Shown: positions 7,882 to 16,975 of the stretch, piece by piece | Numbering within the stretch: position 1 is the stretch's first letter | Layout: each line of letters begins with the position of its first letter | Origin: an uncultured Methanoregula sp. | Lineage (GTDB): Archaea; Halobacteriota; Methanomicrobia; Methanomicrobiales; Methanospirillaceae | NCBI RefSeq assembly: GCF_963678795.1 | Contig: NZ_OY787452.1 | Location: forward strand, 992,001-1,056,000 | Direction of reading: 5' to 3' | Length of the DNA stretch: 64,000 bases | The notes under the pieces: generated by a model | What the model saw: the letters and a program-made list of their open reading frames with translations, nothing else | Told to the model about the DNA's origin: nothing | Database searches by the model: none | Translations under genes and position numbers: made by a program

Positions 7882-9177
7882 CTATTTTCCTTTCCCCTTC
7901 TTCTCCCCGGTCCCGAAAAGCTCGTTCACCATCTTCACGGCACACAGATCGCCGCACATCGAGCAGGTCTCGGTCTCGCCGTCCCGCTCGTGGATCTTCT
8001 TTGCATGATCCCCGTATAATGCGAGCCGGAACTGCTCGTCCCAGTCAAGCGTATGCCGGGCCTCGGCCATCTGCACTTCCCGGTCCATCTTCCAGCCATC
8101 GTGTTTCCGGACGGTGTCTCCCACGTGGGCTGCTATCTTTGCCACCCGCGTCCCTTCGATGATGTCCGCAACATCCGGCAGCGCGAGATGTTCGCTTGGC
8201 GAGACCATGCAGAGGAAGTCGGCGCCGTTCAGGCAGGCCGTTGCACCTCCTATGGCTGCCACGACATGGTCGTAGCCCGGCGCGATATCGGTGACGATCG
8301 GGCCGAGCAGGTAGAGCGGGGCATGGTCGGTGATCTCTTTTATCATCCGCACATTGTAGCCCACCTGGTCGAGCGGCATATGGCCCGGTCCCTCGATCAT
8401 CCGCTGGACACCGGCTTCCTGCGCCCGCTTCGCAAGGGTGCCGAGCGTTACGTATTCCACGGACTTCGCAAGCTTCCCGGCATCCTGCAGGCAACCGGGG
8501 CGCATCCCGTCCCCGAGGCTGACCGTAACATCATATTCGGCAAGGATCTCGAGCAGGTAGTCGTACTCGGCATAGAGCGGGTTCTCCTCGCCGCGCTGCA
8601 TCATCATCGCGCAGTGGAACGAACCGCCCCGGCTCACGACCCCCATCTTCCGGGGGTCGGCCCGGAGTGCTGAAAGCGCCTGCATGTTCACCCCGCAATG
8701 GAGGGTGAGGAAATCAACGCCCTGGCGACAGTGCTCCCGGATGACCGTAAAGAGCAGGTCGGGCGTGACATCCCGGGCATTCCCCGCACGGCGCACCGCT
8801 TCGTACACCGGCACCGTCCCGACGGTCGTATCGAGCGCGAGCATCTTCCTGCGGATTGCAACGAGATCGCCCCCCGTGGAGAGATCCATGAGGGCATCGG
8901 CACCATTGGCGAGCGCCGCCCTTGCTTTCTCCTCTTCAAGGGCAGGATCGCACCGGCTGCCCGATGTCCCGACATTAACATTGATCTTGACCGTGCACCC
9001 GCTCCCGATGGCGCACAACGGGTGCTCCCGGGCCGGGTTCGCCGGGACTACGATCCTTCCCCGGGCTATTCCCCGGGCAAGCCGTTCCGGCTCCATCTGT
9101 TCCGCCCGTGCAACCGCTTCGAGTTCCGGCTGGACTCCGCGACTGCACCTGCGGATGAGCAAATCCATAAGAAACAT
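7882..9177 (-). CDS. thiC: Phosphomethylpyrimidine synthase
   Basis: 431 residues. ThiC is a radical-SAM enzyme that rearranges 5-aminoimidazole ribotide into HMP phosphate, the pyrimidine half of thiamine. The core motifs are clear: NVGTS near residue 70, DLSTGGD near 100, SLGDGMRPG near 215, EGPGHMPLDQ near 255, and the C-terminal cluster ligands CSMCGDLC near 408 that bind the [4Fe-4S]. The start at 9177 is preferred because AAGGAG lies nine bases before it; Met4 is the alternative. Only 25 bp separate it from a divergent hydrolase gene. Short N-terminus, as in archaeal ThiC. Confidence 0.95.
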   Translation of the reverse strand: MFLMDLLIRRCSRGVQPELEAVARAEQMEPERLARGIARGRIVVPANPAREHPLCAIGSGCTVKINVNVGTSGSRCDPALEEEKARAALANGADALMDLSTGGDLVAIRRKMLALDTTVGTVPVYEAVRRAGNARDVTPDLLFTVIREHCRQGVDFLTLHCGVNMQALSALRADPRKMGVVSRGGSFHCAMMMQRGEENPLYAEYDYLLEILAEYDVTVSLGDGMRPGCLQDAGKLAKSVEYVTLGTLAKRAQEAGVQRMIEGPGHMPLDQVGYNVRMIKEITDHAPLYLLGPIVTDIAPGYDHVVAAIGGATACLNGADFLCMVSPSEHLALPDVADIIEGTRVAKIAAHVGDTVRKHDGWKMDREVQMAEARHTLDWDEQFRLALYGDHAKKIHERDGETETCSMCGDLCAVKMVNELFGTGEKKGKGK

Positions 9178-9202
9178 CTGTTACGGCTCCTTATTATTGT
9201 GC

Positions 9203-9805
9203 ATGCAGGTCAGGTGGATTTGCGGGGAATCGGTCTTTGCCAATGCGTATATCTTCGGAAATATCCTGGTGGACGCAGGTGTCCTGCCCATGGCAGTCCA
9301 GCCCTATAAGGAGGAGATCGAGACTATTGTTCTCACGCACTGCCATTTCGATCATACTGCCCGGGTGAAAGAGATCGCGCACATGTGCAAGGCCAAAGTT
9401 GCCATCCACACGGAGGATGCCCTTGGTCTCCTGGAGGATACAAAGAGCCTCTCCATGCACTTTGGCGCCCGCTCGCCGGGTATCCTCCCCGACATCAAGC
9501 TTAAGGACGGGGATCGGGTAGGCGACCTCCTTGTCATACATACCCCGGGCCATACGAAGGGGAGCATCTGCCTCTGGTCTGAGAAGGACCATGTGCTCAT
9601 CAGCGGAGACACGGTATTTGCGGACGGCTACTTCGGGCGTTACGATTTCCCGGGCGGGAGCAGGGCTGAGCTCGCCCGCTCCCTTGACCGGCTCTCGCTT
9701 CTCGATGTCGAAGGATTGTATGCCGGGCATGGAGAGCCTACCGACCAGGGCGGCAGCCGGTGCATTGCAGCAGCCCTCGGGCTCATGAAGAGCGGCTATG
9801 GATAA
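9203..9805 (+). CDS. Metallo-beta-lactamase-fold hydrolase (glyoxalase II-like)
   Basis: 200 residues with the di-metal site of the family: THCHFDHTA (HxHxDH), then HTPGHTKGS, then SGDTVF, and a late YAGHGEPT. These supply the usual His/Asp ligands. The start is ATG at 9203 (MQVRWICG); the longer in-frame extension upstream runs through thiC antisense and is not credible. No Shine-Dalgarno is visible, so the message may be leaderless. It overlaps the next gene by 8 bp, implying co-transcription. Substrate cannot be told; a small thioester or lactone is typical of this subgroup. Confidence 0.85.
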   Translation: MQVRWICGESVFANAYIFGNILVDAGVLPMAVQPYKEEIETIVLTHCHFDHTARVKEIAHMCKAKVAIHTEDALGLLEDTKSLSMHFGARSPGILPDIKLKDGDRVGDLLVIHTPGHTKGSICLWSEKDHVLISGDTVFADGYFGRYDFPGGSRAELARSLDRLSLLDVEGLYAGHGEPTDQGGSRCIAAALGLMKSGYG

Positions 9806-10235
9806 GGGAACCTACTGTCTCGTGTTCAGGAATCCCGGCTGCACGATCATGGTCGGGGCGCTCGGGGAGATTGCGTTCCGGAAGGGCTGGCACATCTATG
9901 TGGGCTCTGCGCTCGGCAGCGGGGGACTCACCCGGCTCGAACGCCATATCACCCTCTCCCGTGACAGGAACAAACGCCCGAAGTGGCACGTGGATTATCT
10001 CTCAACCGGCCACTCTTTTACACTCCGGTATACCGTTCACGCCGTGACGGAAGGCCGGTTCGAGTGCCGGCTCGCAGATACCCTTGCAGAACCGGGCATT
10101 CCCGGGTTCGGGTGCAGTGACTGCACCTGCAAATCCCACCTCTTTTACCGCACCCACGATCCCGTGCACGAGATCGAAATTGCATTCCGGTCGCTGGGGC
10201 TCGCACCGGTCACCACAACCATCAAGAACCCGTAA
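9798..10235 (+). CDS. DUF123 / GIY-YIG-like protein
   Basis: 145 residues. The pattern GTYCLVF...G....RKGWHIYVGSALG..GL..RL.RH matches the archaeal DUF123 family, a branch of the GIY-YIG nuclease superfamily. KPKWHVDYL-like WHVDYL and a C-terminal GCSDCTCKSHLFY, with several Cys, follow. In some archaea this domain is fused to endonuclease III, hinting at DNA repair, but its activity has not been shown to my knowledge. It overlaps the preceding hydrolase gene by 8 bp. Confidence 0.75.
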   Translation: MDKGTYCLVFRNPGCTIMVGALGEIAFRKGWHIYVGSALGSGGLTRLERHITLSRDRNKRPKWHVDYLSTGHSFTLRYTVHAVTEGRFECRLADTLAEPGIPGFGCSDCTCKSHLFYRTHDPVHEIEIAFRSLGLAPVTTTIKNP

Positions 10236-10252
10236 TGCAGTAACGGTAACGT

Positions 10253-10807
10253 ATGAAGGTTCTGGGTATCTCGGGAAGCATGCGAAAGGAAGGCAACACT
10301 GCAAGCCTCGTGAAGGTCATCCTGAACAGGTGCGAGGAGGCCGGGATAAAAACCGAGTTCGTCTCCCTTGCGGGAAAGAAGATCCTGCCCTGCCTCGGCT
10401 GTGACAAGTGCCGGGAGAAGAAATGGTGCATCATCGAGAACGATGACTGGGACGGTGTGATCAAAAAAGTACTTGACTGCGATGTCCTCGTTATCGGTTC
10501 CCCCACCTATTATTTCGATGTCAACGGGCACACCAAGAACTTCATCGACCGCACGTACTCCCTGTACCATGACCGCAAGCTGGCCGGCAGGAAAGGTGTT
10601 GCTGTCGCAGTGCACGCCAACAAGGGAGTCACAAGGACCATCCAGACCATCGAGGGGTTCCTCAGTACCCACGAGTTCTCCTCGCTCGGGTCTGTAAAGG
10701 GGACCGGATTCCACGAGGGCGATGTGCTGGGCGATGCCGAAGCGATCCAGAAAGCCGAGAAGACGGCCGATAAGATCATCCGCCTCGTCAAGACCCGTCA
10801 CGGGTGA
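10253..10807 (+). CDS. Iron-sulfur flavoprotein (flavodoxin-fold NAD(P)H-dependent reductase)
   Basis: 184 residues with the FMN-binding loop GISGSMRKEGNTA at the N-terminus and the compact cluster motif CLGCDKCREKKWC at residues 47-59. This is typical of Methanosarcina Isf-like proteins, which pass electrons between ferredoxin, FMN and an acceptor. GSPTYYFDVNG gives the second FMN loop. Single gene, 17 bp after the DUF123 gene and convergent with the next. Four similar proteins occur in this window. Confidence 0.85.
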   Translation: MKVLGISGSMRKEGNTASLVKVILNRCEEAGIKTEFVSLAGKKILPCLGCDKCREKKWCIIENDDWDGVIKKVLDCDVLVIGSPTYYFDVNGHTKNFIDRTYSLYHDRKLAGRKGVAVAVHANKGVTRTIQTIEGFLSTHEFSSLGSVKGTGFHEGDVLGDAEAIQKAEKTADKIIRLVKTRHG

Positions 10808-10810
10808 TCT

Positions 10811-11269
10811 TCAGCACCCGTGCTTTTTCCCGGTCATCTCCCGTATATCTATCCGGATCACGCAGACCCGGCCAAGCTCCTTTTCGCTGAACGTGTGCTC
10901 TTCCCCGCCGTAATGTTTCAGGATGCAGGTGAGCGCGTGCTGCTTCTCCGCGTCCCGGGTTACAAAATGGGCAGTCCCGGTGCAGATCACGCTCTGGTAC
11001 TGCATCTCCCATGAGCAGGGGTTGTCGGACGGGACAGGCCCCGTAGTATTATCCACTTCAACACAACAGCACGGGTTGTGCCTGATGATCGCGATCTTCT
11101 TTCCTTCCGGGGAGGAATGAATGTAGATTGAGCTTCCATCCCTGCCAAAACAGAGCGGGACTACATAGGGCTCGTTGCCGTCAGCAAGACCAAGCCGGCA
11201 TACAGGCGCAGAATCAAGTATCGCCGCCATCCCGGCAGGGTCTGTAATCTCGCGATCTTTCCGCCGCAT
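10811..11269 (-). CDS. Pyridoxamine 5'-phosphate oxidase-family flavin-binding protein
   Basis: 152 residues with the split-barrel pattern of NimA-like/PPOX proteins: RRKDREI near the N-terminus, VCRLGLADGNEPYVVPLCFGRDG, IYIHSSPEGKK, and a CVEVD strand. Such proteins bind FMN or heme and often detoxify nitro or other compounds. The NimA-type residues are suggestive, but the substrate is unknown. It is convergent with the iron-sulfur flavoprotein gene, and the stops are 3 bp apart. Cys-rich (PCCCVEVD). Confidence 0.75.
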   Translation of the reverse strand: MRRKDREITDPAGMAAILDSAPVCRLGLADGNEPYVVPLCFGRDGSSIYIHSSPEGKKIAIIRHNPCCCVEVDNTTGPVPSDNPCSWEMQYQSVICTGTAHFVTRDAEKQHALTCILKHYGGEEHTFSEKELGRVCVIRIDIREMTGKKHGC

Positions 11270-11289
11270 ACCGGTTCCCCGTGCTTACC

Positions 11290-12384
11290 TCAGGAGGAGA
11301 TCAGTTCGTACAATGTCGTTCGCCGGGCAAGCGTTCTCCCGAGATCCTCGGCAACGCGCTGCATCTCGGCCGGGTCGAGATAATCCGTGTTGGTGGCACC
11401 GGCCCCCTTGGAGATGCTCTCCTCGAACATGGTCCCGCCCAGATCATTGCCCCCGGCAATAAGGCCGAGCTGGGCCATCTTGATCCCCTCTTTCACCCAC
11501 GAGACCTGGATGTTCTTGAAATTGTCGAGGAAGAGGCGGGAGACTGCCACCATCAGGAGATCCTCCCTCCCCGTTGCCCCGGCCCGGGCCTTCCCCTGGC
11601 GGAAGATCGGAGTGTTCATGTGGATGAACGAGAGCGGGACCAGTTCGGTGAACCCACCCGTCTCATCCTGGATATCCCGCAGGATGGCAAGGTGCCGGAC
11701 CTGGTCACGGTCCGTCTCGCAGTGGCCGTACATGATCGTGGCGGTGGTCCTGATGCCAAGACCGTGGGCCTCGGTAATAATGCGGATCCATTCTTTCGTC
11801 GATATTTTCTGGTTACAGATCTTCTCCCGGACCGAGTCCACGAGGATCTCCGCCGCTGTTCCGCACATGGAGCAGAGACCGGCCTCTTTCATCATATCCA
11901 GCACCTCAACCGTGCTCAGGTGGCTTCTCTTTGCCGCATATGCCACTTCCATCGGGTTGCTTGCATGGAGGTGGACGTCCGGTGCCGCCTCGCAGATCCA
12001 GCGGTATACATCGGTATAGGACCTGGCGGTAAAGTCCGGGTGGAGACCACTCACTGTGCAGATCTCCGATACCCCGCGCTCCTTTGCAAGCGTGGCTTTC
12101 TTCTGGATCTCCGCCTTGTCATGGAAATAGATCCCGGGATCACCCGGCTTCTTCGAGTACCCGCAGAAACCGCAGGCATTGACGCACAGGTTGGTCACGT
12201 TGATATTCTGGTTGCGGACGTACGTCACCGCGTTCCCTGCCCGCTGTTCCCGCACCTCGTCGGCCGCGGCGGCGATCTCCCAGACCTGCCGGTCGCGGGT
12301 CCGGAAGAGGGCGAGCGCCTCGTCAGTGTCAAGGCGGTGCCCGGCTATTACATCATCGAGTAATATTCTCAGGTTCTTATTCAT
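11290..12384 (-). CDS. cofH1: CofH paralogue 1 (F420 chromophore synthesis, radical SAM)
   Basis: 364 residues from ATG 12384, chosen because GGAGAG lies just before it and the N-terminus then aligns with paralogue 2. CofH couples 5-amino-6-ribitylaminouracil with tyrosine to build the F0 chromophore of coenzyme F420. The radical-SAM ligands are CVNACGFC (C-x3-C-x2-C) near residue 68. GTAAEILVDSVRE and TTATIMYGH are the conserved substrate regions. Unlike paralogue 2 it has ASNPMEV where AFSPxEV is usual, and GLCSMCG carries two extra Cys. It may therefore have diverged in function. Upstream and divergent is a DUF1805 gene. Confidence 0.85.
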   Translation of the reverse strand: MNKNLRILLDDVIAGHRLDTDEALALFRTRDRQVWEIAAAADEVREQRAGNAVTYVRNQNINVTNLCVNACGFCGYSKKPGDPGIYFHDKAEIQKKATLAKERGVSEICTVSGLHPDFTARSYTDVYRWICEAAPDVHLHASNPMEVAYAAKRSHLSTVEVLDMMKEAGLCSMCGTAAEILVDSVREKICNQKISTKEWIRIITEAHGLGIRTTATIMYGHCETDRDQVRHLAILRDIQDETGGFTELVPLSFIHMNTPIFRQGKARAGATGREDLLMVAVSRLFLDNFKNIQVSWVKEGIKMAQLGLIAGGNDLGGTMFEESISKGAGATNTDYLDPAEMQRVAEDLGRTLARRTTLYELISS

Positions 12385-12490
12385 ACTCTCTCCAGGTTCG
12401 GTATGCAGTGTAGCCCCGCGTAAAAGTAAAAGTATCGCATTCGCATGCCGCAGCATTATAACCCGGTACGACAACCATTCCTAGAAGACG

Positions 12491-12790
12491 ATGCACCAGA
12501 CACATGTTCACCTGACAAAGAAAGTCGCAGACGGATTCATCATCCCCCTTGGGCCGGCCAACCTTGTTGCGGTCAGGACGGATGTGGGCATGGTCGGATG
12601 CGGGGCCTTTGACGTGGCGGCACTCGATAAATTCAGTTACCCGGCCGCGAAGGTGCGCCCCGCGTTCGGGCCGTCTGTCGTCACCATAGATGATTTGCTG
12701 AACGGGATCATCAGGGAGGCAAACCGTTCGGCAATAGGACGCGGGATCAAGAACGGTATGACCGGCCGCGAGGCCCTTGAGCTGCTCTGA
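12491..12790 (+). CDS. DUF1805 family protein
   Basis: 99 residues. GFIIPLGPANLVAVRTDVGMVGCGAFDVAALDKF-type pattern and the final GMTGREALELL match the DUF1805 (YunC-like) family, seen in archaea and bacilli with unknown activity. It sits between the two cofH genes but on the opposite strand, divergent from cofH1 and convergent with cofH2. That is conserved-looking but not proof of a link to F420. Complete, no oddities. Confidence 0.75.
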   Translation: MHQTHVHLTKKVADGFIIPLGPANLVAVRTDVGMVGCGAFDVAALDKFSYPAAKVRPAFGPSVVTIDDLLNGIIREANRSAIGRGIKNGMTGREALELL

Positions 12791-12840
12791 AATCCTCTTT
12801 TCTTTCCAGTACTGATCAAATGAAGGATGGGTCCCCGGCC

Positions 12841-13926
12841 CTACACCAGCTCGTAGAGCGTTGTCCGCTGCCGGAGTTTCCGGCCGAGATCGCTCGCGAT
12901 CCGATCCATGTCCCTGGGGTCAAGATAATCCGACCCCGATGCGCCGGCATTGCCGGTCACGTCGTCCGTGAACATGGTACCGGCAAGATCGTTGGCACCT
13001 GACAGGAGAGCCAGCTGGGTCATCTTGAGGCCTACTTTTCCCCACGCGACCTGTATATTGTCGAAGTTATCCAGAAAGAGGCGGGAGACCGCTATCATCA
13101 GGAGGTCCTCGCGGCCGGTAGGCCCGGCCCGGGCTAGTCCCTGCTGGTACAGCGGTGTGTTGGTGTGGACAAAGGGGAGGGTCACCAGTTCGGTGAACCC
13201 GTGCGTCTCGTCCTGGACTTCCCGCAGGAGACCAAGATGCTCGGCCTGGTCCACCGGGGTCTCGTACGAGCCGTACATGATTGTTGCCGTGGAGCGCAGG
13301 CCCGTCCTGTGCGCTTCCCTGATGATCCGTATCCAGTCTGCAGTGGGGATTTTCCGGGGGCAGATCACCTCCCGGACAGAATCGACGAGGATTTCAGCAG
13401 CAGTTCCCTGGATCGTCCCAAGCCCTTCCGCCTTAAGCCGGGCGAGCACATCGGTTGTCGCAATCCCGCCTTTCTTTGCTGCAAAAGCCACTTCGTCCGG
13501 GCTGAACGCATGGATGTGGACACCGGGACCAACCTCGTGCACCCAGTCCATCAGCTCGCAGTAGGTATCCAGCGTGAACCCCGGGTGGACTCCCGAGAGG
13601 AAACAGATCTCCGTGACTTCCCGTTCCATCGCGAGCCGGGCTTTGGCCTGGATCGCACTCTTGTCATTGCAGTACGCTCCCTCGTCGGTTGCCTTCCGGC
13701 CGAAGCCGCAGAACCCGCAGAGGTTCTTGCAGATGTTGGTGACGTGCAGGTTCTGGTTCTTCACATAGGTGACAATATCGCCCACTTTTCGTTCCCGCAG
13801 TTCATCGGCGGCGGCAACTATCTTCAGGACGTCCCGGTCCCGGGTACTGAGCAGGCCGGCAGCTTCATCTACCGTAACCCGGTGGCCTGATAGTATATCG
13901 TCGAGGAGTGTTGTGATGTGCGCCAT
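12841..13926 (-). CDS. cofH2: CofH paralogue 2 (5-amino-6-ribitylaminouracil-tyrosine transferase)
   Basis: 361 residues. Radical-SAM cysteines are CKNLCGFC near residue 60. It has HAFSPDEV and GLGTIQGTAAEIL, close to the usual CofH forms, so this copy looks the more canonical. It should work with a CofG partner, which is not in this window, to make 7,8-didemethyl-8-hydroxy-5-deazariboflavin. Roughly half of its residues match paralogue 1 by eye, indicating an old duplication. The next gene upstream (signal peptidase) ends 16 bp away, so both may share a transcript. Confidence 0.9.
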   Translation of the reverse strand: MAHITTLLDDILSGHRVTVDEAAGLLSTRDRDVLKIVAAADELRERKVGDIVTYVKNQNLHVTNICKNLCGFCGFGRKATDEGAYCNDKSAIQAKARLAMEREVTEICFLSGVHPGFTLDTYCELMDWVHEVGPGVHIHAFSPDEVAFAAKKGGIATTDVLARLKAEGLGTIQGTAAEILVDSVREVICPRKIPTADWIRIIREAHRTGLRSTATIMYGSYETPVDQAEHLGLLREVQDETHGFTELVTLPFVHTNTPLYQQGLARAGPTGREDLLMIAVSRLFLDNFDNIQVAWGKVGLKMTQLALLSGANDLAGTMFTDDVTGNAGASGSDYLDPRDMDRIASDLGRKLRQRTTLYELV

Positions 13927-13941
13927 GGTCGTCAGTCCCGG

Positions 13942-14700
13942 TTACCGTTGTTTCTTGCCGGCCTTCTTTGCCGGTTTTGCCCCTTTCTCTTCACGGGACC
14001 GCAGGTACATCTCGTGAAGGACCATAATGACGATCACGATGATCACCACTTCCACGATGTGGAGGGGGAGGTACCCCACCAGGGGAACGGTGAAGAGGGA
14101 TTTTCCGACAATCCACTCCTCTCTGACCGGCTCCGGCTGGCCAATCCCCTGGAAGGTGACGAACTGGTCGGGGTAAGGGTTGTTGTCCCCCCAGGTTATG
14201 TAACCTGGGTGGGGAGCGGTATAATTCGTCTTGAGAGTAACGCCACGGATCTCGGTTAAGGGCTGGTCGGTAGCATAGGCAACAGCGCGGTGGATGATCG
14301 GGTGAACCGTTGTCAGGCCGTTTGGCTTGTAGATGATGACGTCCCCATAGCTCCCGAACTTCGGGTTACCTGCCGCTTTTCCGTCCAGCCAGGTCTGGAA
14401 TGTCCCGTACCGGTCTTTCTGGACCACGACAACGAGATCCCCGACTTTCATGTTGGGGTCCATGCTCTTGGATTCGATCGTCACGACCGCCGGCCAGGTA
14501 CCGCAGATCAGGTAAAGTGCAAGAGCGATCGCCCCGACAACCAGCACCACCCACAGGAGATCCCGGGCAAGCGAGACTGCCCAATGGTCGCTCGTCCTGA
14601 ACTGGGTGAGAAGTGATCGTAAATCCCGGTTGGTTATTTTCTCTGCCACGTGCAACCCTGCCCTGCTGGATTTTCGTATAATGTTTGACCCGTTATACAT
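13942..14700 (-). CDS. Signal peptidase I, archaeal/ER type (S26B)
   Basis: 252 residues. A transmembrane anchor at about 45-66 is followed by ESKSM with the catalytic serine, then HPIIHR with the catalytic histidine, and WGDNN with the aspartates. A Ser-His pair, not Ser-Lys, marks the S26B (Sec11-like) group. A second transmembrane segment lies near 215-236, before a Lys-rich cytoplasmic tail. It cleaves Sec signal peptides outside the membrane. An N-terminal cytoplasmic extension of about 40 residues precedes the anchor. Met1 is taken as start; a start near residue 19 (HVAEK) is possible. Confidence 0.9.
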   Translation of the reverse strand: MYNGSNIIRKSSRAGLHVAEKITNRDLRSLLTQFRTSDHWAVSLARDLLWVVLVVGAIALALYLICGTWPAVVTIESKSMDPNMKVGDLVVVVQKDRYGTFQTWLDGKAAGNPKFGSYGDVIIYKPNGLTTVHPIIHRAVAYATDQPLTEIRGVTLKTNYTAPHPGYITWGDNNPYPDQFVTFQGIGQPEPVREEWIVGKSLFTVPLVGYLPLHIVEVVIIVIVIMVLHEMYLRSREEKGAKPAKKAGKKQR

Positions 14701-14731
14701 TAACCCTGTGGAATTGGCCCGGTGTGATGCA

Positions 14732-15352
14732 TCATGCGGGGAAAAAGATACGGACTATGTAATAGAGACCAAAGGCGATGAGGAAGAGACCGCATACTGC
14801 CATGATACGGTGATACAGCGTGTCATTGAGAACCGAGACACCTTTTGAGACACATGCTGCTACCAGGGTGAACCACCCGGTATCCGCCATCCAGTGACCG
14901 ATCATGAAAACTGCGGCAAGTAAAAAACCACCCTCAAGACCTGCGATAACCATCGCACTTCCGACCGAGAGCCACCAGATCCAGAAGTACGGGTTTGCCG
15001 CACTGGAAACGAGACCTGCAACAACCGGGTTACCCTGGGGGGATGCACACTTCTGATCAAGGGAAGCGGTCCTGCTGCCAAGGATGGTAAGGAGCCCGAA
15101 TACGATGAGTGCCGACCCGCCCACGAGAGCGATAACCGTTGTATACGGACGGGCAATGGTGGCCAGGCCAAAGACGATCAGCAGGAATATTACGAGTTCT
15201 GCAAGGATGTGACCAAGCGATATCTTCAGGCCTGCTGTCCAGGACCCGGAGAGGGACGAGTTGATGGTTGCAACAAGGGTGGGCCCTGGGGCTAATGCGC
15301 CGGTAAGGCCTATCACGAATCCCAGGACCAGCATGGAGATGATATCGTACAT
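14732..15352 (-). CDS. LysE/RhtB family translocator
   Basis: 206 residues, six predicted membrane segments, with GLTGALAPGPTLVATI at the N-terminus (the LysE-family G-x-A-x-x-PGP motif) and SSAANPYFWIWW in the middle. The family exports amino acids such as lysine, threonine or homoserine. The substrate cannot be read from sequence. It stands 32 bp upstream of the signal peptidase gene on the same strand and could be co-transcribed with it. Confidence 0.85.
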   Translation of the reverse strand: MYDIISMLVLGFVIGLTGALAPGPTLVATINSSLSGSWTAGLKISLGHILAELVIFLLIVFGLATIARPYTTVIALVGGSALIVFGLLTILGSRTASLDQKCASPQGNPVVAGLVSSAANPYFWIWWLSVGSAMVIAGLEGGFLLAAVFMIGHWMADTGWFTLVAACVSKGVSVLNDTLYHRIMAVCGLFLIAFGLYYIVRIFFPA

Positions 15353-15481
15353 GGATATTCCTGTTAATGCTCAGTAGTACATGTATACGAAGGACATATC
15401 AAGACTGTACAACGGGACCGGCAGCCGTGAATTAAGGGAGAAAATACCAGCCTATATGTTATTAGCAGCTGATATTCTACC

Positions 15482-16879
15482 ATGCTTGATGTGCAGGAGA
15501 TCGCACTCCGCTTCCTTGAGACAAAACTTCAGGTGCACCCCGACGTGGTGCGCTATATCCAGGAGCAGGACGATCCGGACCTGATCGAACGCATCATCCA
15601 GAATGTGCCCGGCGATACAATCGTCGTCTCGGCAAAGCACATCCCCGGGATAACCCCCACCCGCGACGGGACGAGGTTCCTTGTCGAACCGAGCGTTGAG
15701 GTGGTTTCAGGTATCGCCGGGACTTCCGGAGCAATAACCGGAACCGGTGACTATCTCCACTATTTCCGGGACCGGTACAGCAGGCTTGGCGGCATGATCC
15801 GGGCAAGAGCCGGCTCGATGCCTATCGAGGGGCTCACCAAGAATTCCCGGTACCGGCAGGAAGAGTGCACCGTGATCGGGATGGTCGTTGAGGTGAAAAC
15901 AACCACAAACGGCCACCGCATTGCAGAGATCGAGGACTCGTCCGGGTCGGTTTCCGTACTCTTCCGGAAAGACCGGCCGGTCCATGAAGATGCCGAGAAG
16001 ATCATCCCGGACGAGGTGATCGGTATCAAGGGGAAACTCTCAAGCGACGGGAAACTCTTCTTTGCCGAGACGCTCTACCGCCCGGATATCCGCATCGACA
16101 ATGCACCGTTCAAAAGCGAGCAGCCGGGAAAAGCGGTCTTCATCTCCGATGTTCACGTGGGGAGCGACACGTTCCTCGGAGAATGCTGGAACCGCTTTGC
16201 CGACTGGCTCGCGGACAACGACTTCTCTTACCTGCTCATAGCGGGCGACCTTGTCGACGGGATCGGCATCTACCCGGGGCAGGAGGCCGAACTGACGATG
16301 AAGAACATCTACGAGCAGTACGATGCCTTCGGGGAGATGATGCAAAAACTCCCCTCCCGCATGAAGATCATCATCTCGCCCGGCAACCACGACGTGGTGC
16401 GGGGAGCCGAGCCCCAGCCGGTACTACCGGAGCAGTTCACCAGAAAATTCCCCGACAACTGCATCCTTGTTGAGAACCCGGCGCTCGTGCGCCTGCAGGG
16501 AGTGCGTGTGCTCATGTATCACGGGCGCTCAATCGATGACATGATCGGCCTCATCCCCGGCGCCTCGTACGAGAAGAGCGGGCAGATGATGGAGGAGATG
16601 CTCATTCGCCGCCATCTTGCCCCGGCCTATGGCCGGAGGACACCGATTGCTGCCGGGAAGACCGACCGGCTGATCATCGATCCCCTGCCGGAGATCCTGC
16701 ATACCGGCCATGTCCATATCAAGGGGATCACCAATTACCGGGGAGTGCTCGGCATCAACGCGGGAACCTGGCAGTCCCAGACCAAGTTCCAGAAACAGAT
16801 GAATGTCAACCCGACACCGGCGCTTGCGGTTGTTGTCGATCTCCAGACGCTGGTGCCGGAGACGTTCAGTTTTGCATAG
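15482..16879 (+). CDS. polB: DNA polymerase D small subunit (DP1), exonuclease
   Basis: 465 residues. DP1 is the proofreading 3'-5' exonuclease and scaffold subunit of the archaeal replicative polymerase PolD. The calcineurin-like phosphoesterase ligands are all present: SDVHVGS near 222, GDLVDG near 257, GNHD near 301 and HTGHVH near 406. An OB-fold region precedes them (residues 125-210). The N-terminal low-complexity linker found in many DP1 proteins is short here. A TATA-like CTATATG at about 15451 would place the transcription start at or next to the ATG, implying a leaderless message. Confidence 0.93.
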   Translation: MLDVQEIALRFLETKLQVHPDVVRYIQEQDDPDLIERIIQNVPGDTIVVSAKHIPGITPTRDGTRFLVEPSVEVVSGIAGTSGAITGTGDYLHYFRDRYSRLGGMIRARAGSMPIEGLTKNSRYRQEECTVIGMVVEVKTTTNGHRIAEIEDSSGSVSVLFRKDRPVHEDAEKIIPDEVIGIKGKLSSDGKLFFAETLYRPDIRIDNAPFKSEQPGKAVFISDVHVGSDTFLGECWNRFADWLADNDFSYLLIAGDLVDGIGIYPGQEAELTMKNIYEQYDAFGEMMQKLPSRMKIIISPGNHDVVRGAEPQPVLPEQFTRKFPDNCILVENPALVRLQGVRVLMYHGRSIDDMIGLIPGASYEKSGQMMEEMLIRRHLAPAYGRRTPIAAGKTDRLIIDPLPEILHTGHVHIKGITNYRGVLGINAGTWQSQTKFQKQMNVNPTPALAVVVDLQTLVPETFSFA

Positions 16880-16975
16880 CGGGCATCAGTTTCCCGTTAA
16901 AATCGCAATCATCATGTAGATGGGTCTGCCATATCCATGCATGAAGACCGGTGCAGGGATAAGAGGGGCATATGG

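Noticed and set aside
8684..9202. In-frame extension upstream of the metallo-hydrolase
   Set aside because: It lies antisense to thiC and shows no relation to the hydrolase family.
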